A stretch of DNA of 64,000 nucleotides from Streptomyces cupreus (GTDB lineage Bacteria > Actinomycetota > Actinomycetes > Streptomycetales > Streptomycetaceae): positions 62,001 to 126,000 of the forward strand of contig NZ_JACMSF010000016.1 in NCBI RefSeq assembly GCF_014257025.1, read 5' to 3'. Both the position numbers and the translations under genes were made by a program. Each line of letters begins with the position of its first letter. Position 1 is the stretch's first letter. A model generated the notes under the pieces. The model was not told the origin of the DNA and did not search any database. It saw only the letters and a list, made by a program, of their open reading frames with translations. Of the stretch, positions 58,110 to 64,000 are shown piece by piece.

Positions 58110-60362
58110 GTGTCCCGCACCGCCCTGCGAATCTGCCCCCTGTGCGAGGCCACCTGTGGTCTGACGCTCACCATCGAGGGGACGCGTGTCACCGGCTCCC
58201 GAGGCGATCGGGACGATGTGTTCAGCAAGGGGTTCATCTGTCCCAAGGGGGCGTCCTTCGGGGCCGTCGACGGTGACCCGGACCGCCTCACCGGGCCGCT
58301 CGTACGCAAGGACGGGGTGTTGCGCGAGGCCAGCTGGGAGGAGGCCTTCGACGCCGTCGCCGTGGGGGTTCGGTCCGTCGTCGAGCGGTACGGGCCGCAC
58401 TCCGTGGGGATCGTCCTCGGCAATCCCAACGTGCACACCATGGCCGGCGCCCTGTACCCGCCCGTCCTGATCGGCGCCCTCGGCACGCACAGCCTGTTCA
58501 GCGCGTCCACGGTCGACCAGATGCCCAAGCATGTCTCCAGCGGGCTCCTCTACGGCGACGCCAACGCCATCCCCGTTCCTGATCTCGACCGCACCGATCA
58601 TCTCCTCCTCATCGGCGCCAATCCTCTTGAGTCCAACGGGAGTCTGTGCACCGCCCCCGACTTCCCCGGCCGGCTCAAAGCCCTCAAGGCCCGTGGCGGC
58701 ACCCTCACCGTCATTGATCCGCGCCGCACCCGTACCGCCAAGCTCGCCGACCGGCACATCGCGATCCGGCCCGGCGCCGACGCGTTGCTGCTGGCGGCGA
58801 TGGCGTACGTGCTGTTCGAGGAAGGCCTGGTGAACCTAGGGGAGTTGGAGCAGCACGTGCAGGGCGTCGAGGAACTCCGGGCGGAAGTAAGGGACTTCAC
58901 CCCCGAAGCCGTCGCCGGCGCCTGTGACGTCGACGCCGACACCATCCGCACGCTCGCCCGCGAACTCGCCGCCGCCCCCACCGCCGCCGTCTACGGCCGC
59001 ATCGGCAGCTGTACCGTCACCCACGGCACCCTGGCCAGCTGGCTCGTGGACGTGCTCAACATTCTCACCGGCAACCTCGACCGGCCCGGCGGCGCCCTCT
59101 TCCCACAGGCGGCCACCGACAAGACGCCCCGGCCCGCCGGACCCGGCCACGGCTTCCAGCTCGCCCGCTGGCACTCCCGGGTGAGCCAACACCCTGAGGC
59201 GAAGGGCGAGTTGCCGATCTCCGCGCTCGCCGAGGAGATCGACACCGCCACCGAAGAGGGCGAGCCCGTCCGGGCGCTCATCGCCATTGCCGCCAACCCC
59301 GTGCTCTCCGCCCCCGACGGCGACCGCCTCGACAAGGCGCTGGACTCCCTGGACTTCATGGTCAGCGTCGACCCGTATCTCAACGAGACCTCGCGCCACG
59401 CCCATGTCGTCCTGCCGCCGCCCCCGCCCTCCCAGAGCCCGCACCACGACTTCGCCTTCAACACGCTCGCCGTGCGCAACCAGGTCCGCTACAACCGTGC
59501 CGCCGTCCCGCTGGAGCCCGGCCGCATGGCCGAGACGGAGATCATGGCCCGCCTCGTCCTCGCCGCGAGCGGAATGCACGGCGCCGATCCGGCCGCAGTC
59601 GACCAGATGGTCATCGACCAGACCCTCGGCAAGGCGGTCAAGGAACCCCACTCCCCGGTCCACGGCCGTGACCCGCGCGAACTCGCCGATCGGCTCACCG
59701 GCGACACAGGCCCCGAGCGACGGCTCGACATGATGCTCCGCCTCGGCCCCTACGGCGACGGCTTCGGCGCCCGACCCGACGGGCTGACCCTTCAGAAGGT
59801 GCTCGCTCATCCGCACGGCATCGATCTCGGGCCGCTTCGGCCCCGGCTGCCGCAGCCGCTGAAGACCAGGAGCGGCAAGGTCGAGCTGCTGCCCGAGCCG
59901 ATCGCCGACGATCTGCCGCGCCTCAGGGAAGCCCTGCGGCACCGCCCCGACGGGCTCGTCCTCGTCGGCCGCCGTCATCTGCGGTCCAACAACAGCTGGA
60001 TGCACAATGTGCCCGCCCTCACCGGCGGCACCAACCGCTGCACCCTCCACATCCACCCCGACGACGCCGAACGGCTCGGCGTGCGGGACGGGGCGGCCGT
60101 ACGACTGAAGGGGGCCGGGGGAGAGGTGACCGCGCCCGCCGAGGTCACCGACGCCGTGCGTCCGGGGGTCGTCAGCCTGCCGCACGGGTGGGGGCACGAC
60201 CGGCCCGGGACCCGGATGAGCCATGCGCACAAGGACCCCGGAGTCAACGTCAACCAGCTCCTCGACGGCAGCCTGCTCGACCCGCTGTCGGGCAACGCCG
60301 TCCTCAACGGAGTACCCGTCGAGGTCGCCCCCGCGGCCGAAAAGCTCAGCGCTCTGACCTGA
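58110..60362 (+). CDS. Molybdopterin-dependent oxidoreductase with N-terminal [4Fe-4S] cluster
   Basis: This 750-residue member of the DMSO-reductase family binds bis-MGD molybdenum. An N-terminal [4Fe-4S] motif is RICPLCEATCGLTLTI with the fourth Cys in GFICPKGAS. Cofactor-binding segments follow: HLLLIGANPLESNGSL, TLTVIDPRRTRTAKLADRHI and, near the C-terminus, LRSNNSWMHNVPAL and SLPHGWGHDRPGTRMSHAHK. The family includes formate dehydrogenases and assimilatory nitrate reductases; no partner subunit lies beside it, so it is probably a single-subunit cytoplasmic enzyme of unknown substrate. GTG at 58110 has GGGAGG upstream. The TetR operator at 58048 suggests induction by its substrate. Confidence 0.88.
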   Translation: MSRTALRICPLCEATCGLTLTIEGTRVTGSRGDRDDVFSKGFICPKGASFGAVDGDPDRLTGPLVRKDGVLREASWEEAFDAVAVGVRSVVERYGPHSVGIVLGNPNVHTMAGALYPPVLIGALGTHSLFSASTVDQMPKHVSSGLLYGDANAIPVPDLDRTDHLLLIGANPLESNGSLCTAPDFPGRLKALKARGGTLTVIDPRRTRTAKLADRHIAIRPGADALLLAAMAYVLFEEGLVNLGELEQHVQGVEELRAEVRDFTPEAVAGACDVDADTIRTLARELAAAPTAAVYGRIGSCTVTHGTLASWLVDVLNILTGNLDRPGGALFPQAATDKTPRPAGPGHGFQLARWHSRVSQHPEAKGELPISALAEEIDTATEEGEPVRALIAIAANPVLSAPDGDRLDKALDSLDFMVSVDPYLNETSRHAHVVLPPPPPSQSPHHDFAFNTLAVRNQVRYNRAAVPLEPGRMAETEIMARLVLAASGMHGADPAAVDQMVIDQTLGKAVKEPHSPVHGRDPRELADRLTGDTGPERRLDMMLRLGPYGDGFGARPDGLTLQKVLAHPHGIDLGPLRPRLPQPLKTRSGKVELLPEPIADDLPRLREALRHRPDGLVLVGRRHLRSNNSWMHNVPALTGGTNRCTLHIHPDDAERLGVRDGAAVRLKGAGGEVTAPAEVTDAVRPGVVSLPHGWGHDRPGTRMSHAHKDPGVNVNQLLDGSLLDPLSGNAVLNGVPVEVAPAAEKLSALT

Positions 60363-60387
60363 GCAAAGCTCTGACCTGGAGTTTTGC
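60363..60387 (+). terminator. Hairpin after the molybdopterin oxidoreductase gene
   Basis: GCAAAGCTC pairs with GAGTTTTGC (one G-U pair, 7-base loop) directly after the stop codon. It has a weak U-run inside the stem only, so terminator strength is uncertain. Confidence 0.45.
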
Positions 60388-60432
60388 GCTTATTGCTCGC
60401 ACGTCAACATCTTGTTAACGCGGCTTGAAGAG

Positions 60433-60490
60433 ACCTAACGTCGTCGCACCGCCGGCCCTGGTGGGAGATGTTCAAGGGCGAACGTTAGGT
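60433..60490 (+). promoter_or_regulatory. Leader hairpin covering the ribosome-binding region of the citrate transporter gene
   Basis: ACCTAACGT (60433-60441) is the exact complement of ACGTTAGGT (60482-60490), with 40 bases between. The right arm contains the AGGT that serves as ribosome-binding sequence eight bases before the ATG at 60499. Formation of the stem would hide it, so translation could be controlled by a change in leader folding. Confidence 0.55.
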
Positions 60491-60498
60491 ATCCACTC

Positions 60499-61899
60499 AT
60501 GCTGACCATCCTCGGCTTCGTCATGATCGCGACCTTCCTGGTCCTGATCATGATGAAGAAGATGTCGCCGATCGCGGCGCTCGTGCTGATCCCGGCGCTG
60601 TTCTGCGTCTTCGTCGGGAAGGGCGCCAACCTCGGTGACTATGTCATCGACGGCGTCACCAGCCTCGCCCCCACTGCGGCGATGCTCATGTTCGCGATCG
60701 TCTACTTCGGTGTGATGATCGATGTCGGCCTCTTCGACCCGATCGTGCGCGGGATCCTGAAGTTCGCGAAGGCCGACCCGATGCGGATCGTCGTCGGTAC
60801 GGCCGTCCTCGCGGCGATCGTCTCCCTCGACGGCGACGGCTCGACCACCTTCATGATCACGGTCTCGGCGATGTACCCGCTGTACAAGCGCCTGAAGATG
60901 AGCCTGGTCGTGATGACCGGTGTCGCCGCCATGGCCAACGGCGTGATGAACACCCTGCCCTGGGGCGGCCCCACCGCCCGCGCCGCCACCGCGCTGAAGC
61001 TGGACGCGAGCGACATCTTCGTCCCGATGATCCCGGCGCTCCTGGTCGGCCTGCTCTTCGTGTTCGTCCTCTCGTACGTGCTCGGTCTGCGCGAGCGCAA
61101 GCGGCTCGGCGTGCTCACCCTGGACGAGGTGCTCATCGAGGAGAAGGAGACCGAGACCGTCCTCGTCGGCTCCGCCGGCTCCGGCGACGGCAAGACCGCC
61201 CTGCCCGCCACGGGCGGCGCCGGCTCCGGCACCGACGCGGACGCCGAGGACGAAGGCTTCCAGGGCCTCGACCCGAACCGCGCCACCCTGCGCCCCAAGC
61301 TCTACTGGTTCAACGCGCTGCTCACGGTCACCCTTCTGACCGCCATGATCATGGAGTGGCTGCCGATCCCGGTGCTGTTCCTGCTCGGCGCCGCCCTCGC
61401 CCTCACGGTCAACTTCCCCCGCATCCCCGACCAGCGGGCCCGGCTCGCCGCCCACGCCGACAACGTCCTCAACGTCTCCGGCATGGTCTTCGCCGCCGCC
61501 GTCTTCACCGGCGTCCTCCAGGGCACCGGCATGGTCGACAGCATGGCCAACTGGATGGTGGACGTCATCCCCGACGGCATGGGCCCGCACATGGCCCTGG
61601 TGACCGGACTGCTGAGCCTGCCGCTCACCTACTTCATGTCGAACGACGGCTTCTACTTCGGCGTCCTGCCGGTCCTCGCCGAGGCCGGTGCCGCGCACGG
61701 AGTCTCGCCGCTGGAGATGGCCCGCGCCTCGCTGATCGGCCAGCCGCTGCACATGTCGAGCCCGCTCGTCCCGGCCGTGTACGTCCTGGTCGGCATGGCC
61801 AAGGTCGAGTTCGGCGACCACACCAGGTTCGTGGTCAAGTGGGCCGCGGCCACATGCCTCGTCATCCTCGGGGCAGGAATCCTCTTCGGAATCATCTGA
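60499..61899 (+). CDS. CitMHS-family citrate/metal-citrate transporter
   Basis: This 466-residue, roughly 12-helix ion transporter of the CitMHS family takes up citrate complexed with a divalent cation, driven by protons. It starts MLTILGFVMIATFLVLIMMK. Family signatures are SLDGDGSTTFMITVSAMYPL, NTLPWGGPTARAATAL and LPLTYFMSNDGFYFGVLPVL, ending IGQPLHMSSPLVPAVYVLVG. A charged cytoplasmic loop (about residues 215-260) is Gly/Asp-rich. Which metal-citrate it prefers (Mg, Ca, Fe) cannot be seen. The start lies after a long leader with a hairpin, and the next MFS gene begins 7 bases after its stop. Confidence 0.92.
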   Translation: MLTILGFVMIATFLVLIMMKKMSPIAALVLIPALFCVFVGKGANLGDYVIDGVTSLAPTAAMLMFAIVYFGVMIDVGLFDPIVRGILKFAKADPMRIVVGTAVLAAIVSLDGDGSTTFMITVSAMYPLYKRLKMSLVVMTGVAAMANGVMNTLPWGGPTARAATALKLDASDIFVPMIPALLVGLLFVFVLSYVLGLRERKRLGVLTLDEVLIEEKETETVLVGSAGSGDGKTALPATGGAGSGTDADAEDEGFQGLDPNRATLRPKLYWFNALLTVTLLTAMIMEWLPIPVLFLLGAALALTVNFPRIPDQRARLAAHADNVLNVSGMVFAAAVFTGVLQGTGMVDSMANWMVDVIPDGMGPHMALVTGLLSLPLTYFMSNDGFYFGVLPVLAEAGAAHGVSPLEMARASLIGQPLHMSSPLVPAVYVLVGMAKVEFGDHTRFVVKWAAATCLVILGAGILFGII

Positions 61900-61906
61900 T
61901 ACGTAC

Positions 61907-63163
61907 ATGGAGGACGTCATCGTGAGGCCCGGTGGGAACCGCGGCTGGCTGCTCCGCCTCGTCATCGCCTTCAGCTTCGCGCAGGCGGCGGTGTCGATGG
62001 CCCGGCCCGCCGTCTCCTACCGGGCCCTGGCGCTGGGCGCCGACGAGCGGGCGGTCGGCGTCATCGCCGGTGTGTACGCGCTGCTCCCGCTGTTCGCCGC
62101 CGTGCCCCTCGGCCGCCGTACCGACCACGGCCGCTGCGCGCCCCTGCTGCCGGTCGGCGTGGTCCTGATCGCGGGCGGCTGCGCGCTGAGCGGCATGGCC
62201 AACTCCCTGTGGACGATGGCCCTGTGGAGCGGGGTGATGGGCCTCGGCCACCTCGCCTTCGTCATCGGCGCCCAGTCCCTGGTCGCCCGCCAGTCCGCCC
62301 CGCACGAACAGGACCGCAACTTCGGCCACTTCACCATCGGCGCCTCCCTCGGCCAGCTCATCGGCCCCATCGCGGCGGGCGCGTTGATCGGTGGCCACGA
62401 CATGGCGGGCACCAGCGCGCTCGCCCTGCTGGTCGCGGGCGCGGGCGCGGCGGTCGCGCTCAGCTCGCTGTGGCGAATAGAGCACCGTCGTACGACGCCC
62501 AAGTCCCGTACCGGACAGGGTGACCGCGTCCCCGTCCACCGCATCCTGCGCACCCGGGGTGTGCCCGCGGGGATTCTGATCAGCCTCTCCGTGCTGTCCG
62601 CGACCGACGTCCTCACCGCCTATCTGCCGGTGGTCGGCGAGGACCGGGGCATCGCGCCGTCGGTCATCGGCCTGCTGCTCAGCCTGCGCGCCGCGGCCAC
62701 CATCGCGTGCCGGCTGGTGCTGACCCCGCTGCTGCGCCTGCTCAGCCGCTCCGCCCTGCTGACCGTCACCTGTCTGCTGGGGGCCGCGCTGTGCGCCGCC
62801 GTCGCGCTTCCGGTGCCGGTGTGGGCGCTGGCCCTGATCCTCGCCGCGCTCGGCTTCTGCCTCGGCGTCGGACAGCCGCTGTCCATGACGACGGTCGTCC
62901 AGGCCGCCCCCGACGGCGCCCGCTCCACCGCCCTCGCCCTGCGCCTGACCGGCAACCGGCTCGGCCAGGTCGCCGCGCCCGCCACGGCGGGCCTGGTCGC
63001 GGGCGTCGCGGGAGTGGCGGCGCCGTTCGTGATGCTGGGGGTGCTGCTGCTGGCGTCCGCGGGCGTCGCCGTGCGGTCACCGGGGTCCGGGAAGGGCGAG
63101 GGCGGTGCGGCCGCCGCATCCCGCAGGTCCCGGGCGGCTGCGAGCCGTAAGAGCGACGACTGA
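61907..63163 (+). CDS. MFS transporter, 12-helix
   Basis: This 418-residue MFS protein has helix-1 LRLVIAFSFAQAAVSMARPA, motif A as PLGRRTDHGRCAPLLPVG between helices 2 and 3, and a C-half repeat with ISLSVLSATDVLTAYLPVVG and CLGVGQPLSMTTVVQAAPDG. It ends with a Ser/Arg/Ala-rich cytoplasmic tail. The substrate is unknown. It starts 7 bases after the citrate transporter stop and is probably in the same operon, suggesting it moves a related organic acid or a degradation product. Confidence 0.87.
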   Translation: MEDVIVRPGGNRGWLLRLVIAFSFAQAAVSMARPAVSYRALALGADERAVGVIAGVYALLPLFAAVPLGRRTDHGRCAPLLPVGVVLIAGGCALSGMANSLWTMALWSGVMGLGHLAFVIGAQSLVARQSAPHEQDRNFGHFTIGASLGQLIGPIAAGALIGGHDMAGTSALALLVAGAGAAVALSSLWRIEHRRTTPKSRTGQGDRVPVHRILRTRGVPAGILISLSVLSATDVLTAYLPVVGEDRGIAPSVIGLLLSLRAAATIACRLVLTPLLRLLSRSALLTVTCLLGAALCAAVALPVPVWALALILAALGFCLGVGQPLSMTTVVQAAPDGARSTALALRLTGNRLGQVAAPATAGLVAGVAGVAAPFVMLGVLLLASAGVAVRSPGSGKGEGGAAAASRRSRAAASRKSDD

Positions 63164-63174
63164 CGGGTCGTAGG

Positions 63175-63452
63175 GCGCGGCTTCCCGGGTTCGCCGGAGC
63201 GCGCACCGCCGCCCTCGCGGCCCTGATCCTCGCAGGCACGGCCGCCGGGGCGCCCGCCGCCGTCGCCCAGCTGCCCGGTGACTACGGGACGTCGAGATCC
63301 ACAAGGTGGGCACGCCCTTCGACGATCAGAGCAACGAGCCCAAGGTCTGCGACTTCTACCTCGCCGCCTTCGACTTCGACCCCGGCGAGATGGTCACCTT
63401 CGCCCATCTCGTGGAGGTCCGTGAGGCCCCGAACGCCGCCACTCGATGCTGA
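63175..63452 (+). pseudogene. Frameshifted, truncated remnant of a secreted cell-surface protein
   Basis: One frame encodes a signal-peptide-like GARTAALAALILAGTAAGAP and AVAQLPGDYG. The continuation, VEIHKVGTPFDDQSNEPKVC then DFYLAAFDFDPGEMVTFAHL, is in another frame after the loss of one base near 63286-63290. It stops at 63452 after a changed sequence. The second part strongly resembles the start of a Streptomyces secreted protein family that ends in an LAxTG-type anchor, which is absent here. There is also no start codon in frame upstream. Confidence 0.6.
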
Positions 63453-63627
63453 ATTCGGCCGTCCGCTTTCTCATCTGCTGGACGGCCGTGCCCGATCCCG
63501 CCCATTCCCTTCCCCCGGCCGCATACATTCCGTTAACTTCCGTGACCCACAGGCCCCGTACGACCCGCACGGGGTATCAAGCCGCGGAGCACCAGGGCCG
63601 CCGACGTAGCCCCCGGGGGCACCCCTC
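63453..63627. promoter_or_regulatory. Gap upstream of the ABC ATPase gene
   Basis: This 175-base non-coding stretch holds the promoter for the ATPase gene. No clear hairpin or operator was found. Confidence 0.3.
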
Positions 63628-64000
63628 ATGACACGCGCCATCTCTCTGCACGACGTGAGCAAGAGTTACGCCAAGGGCGTCCGCGTGGTGGACCGGCTCA
63701 CGTTGGACATCGGGCCCGGCGAATTCCTCGTCCTGCTCGGCCCCTCGGGCTGCGGCAAGTCGACGGTGCTGAGAATGATCGCCGGACTTGAGGAGATCGA
63801 CGAGGGCGAGCTGCGGCTCGACGGTGAGTACGCCAACGATCTGCCGCCGTCCGGCCGGGACATGGCGATGGTCTTCCAGAACTTCGCCCTCTACCCGAGC
63901 ATGACCAGCCGCGACAACATCGGCTTCCCGCTGCGCATCGAGACGCCCGGAGAGGACCCCCGCCCGCGCGTGGACGCCACCGCCCGCATGCTCGGCATCG
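63628..64000 (+). CDS. ABC transporter ATP-binding protein, sugar (MsmK/UgpC) type, 5' part
   Basis: Only the first 124 codons lie in the window. Starting MTRAISLHDVSKSYAKGVRV, the nucleotide-binding domain has Walker A LLGPSGCGKSTVLRMIAG and a Q-loop in DMAMVFQNFALYPSMTSRDN, with NIGFPLRIE after it. This layout is that of the multitask sugar-transporter ATPases MsmK/UgpC. The signature motif, Walker B and the C-terminal regulatory domain lie beyond the right edge. Its permeases are not in view; such ATPases often serve several transporters encoded elsewhere. Confidence 0.88.
   Translation, partial: MTRAISLHDVSKSYAKGVRVVDRLTLDIGPGEFLVLLGPSGCGKSTVLRMIAGLEEIDEGELRLDGEYANDLPPSGRDMAMVFQNFALYPSMTSRDNIGFPLRIETPGEDPRPRVDATARMLGI

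Overview
The window is high-GC DNA (roughly 70% or more) from a Streptomyces-type actinomycete. The evidence is the codon bias, the many GTG and TTG starts, tandem streptogrisin-type proteases, a SepF paralogue, a SigK-RskA pair, SGNH and alpha/beta lipases, a sortase-anchored LPMO and a typical dispersed Streptomyces intergenic repeat. From memory the gene order resembles the S. coelicolor chromosome around SCO1709 to SCO1750, with local insertions and deletions. That synteny is inference. No rRNA, tRNA, CRISPR array, transposase or prophage was seen.

Layout. 0-4 kb: a fused LivH-LivM permease (cut by the window edge) with a membrane protein on the minus strand, divergent from a lipoprotein and a substrate-binding lipoprotein. 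4-12 kb: a WYL regulator, stand-alone ctaD, an I78 protease inhibitor, a PAP2 phosphatase, a membrane glycosyltransferase and an MFS exporter. 11.8-18.5 kb: acyl-CoA dehydrogenase, sepF paralogue, a DUF5685 protein with a very cysteine-rich tail, and two streptogrisin-like proteases flanking a slipin. 18.6-23.1 kb: a LexA-box-controlled dnaE2-imuB-like mutagenesis operon. 23-31.4 kb: cupin/MarR pair, lipase, cell-wall-anchored LPMO, two GNAT genes, a methyltransferase behind tandem PafBC-type promoters, DUF402, GntR, DUF72 and an AAA ATPase.

31.4-41.1 kb: an exopolysaccharide or cell-wall glycan locus with a GH39-like hydrolase, a 1232-residue flippase-glycosyltransferase fusion, a polysaccharide deacetylase, two GT2 enzymes, a CelD-type acetyltransferase and a small membrane protein. 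41.2-51.6 kb: subtilisin, SGNH lipase, Ser/Thr kinase, RcnA-like metal permease, TPR protein and a DUF4331 protein, the last divergent from sigK-rskA. Both arms of that divergent region carry promoters resembling the mycobacterial SigK consensus.

51.6-64 kb: CoA transferase; a deletion scar with remnants of an ABC-2 permease and a TetR gene; a lone type-ISP specificity-domain protein; a GntR regulator; homogentisate dioxygenase with a large palindromic operator; lipoprotein-TetR pair; molybdopterin oxidoreductase behind a TetR-type palindrome; a CitMHS citrate transporter with a leader hairpin covering its ribosome-binding region; an MFS transporter; a frameshifted secreted-protein remnant; and the start of a sugar-type ABC ATPase.

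The most promising leads are the SigK divergent region with its DUF4331/TPR/metal-permease/kinase genes, the PafBC-type tandem promoter, the fingerless ImuB-like protein beside dnaE2, the flippase-GT fusion locus, the cysteine-rich DUF5685 tail, and the lone type-ISP domain protein downstream of hmgA.
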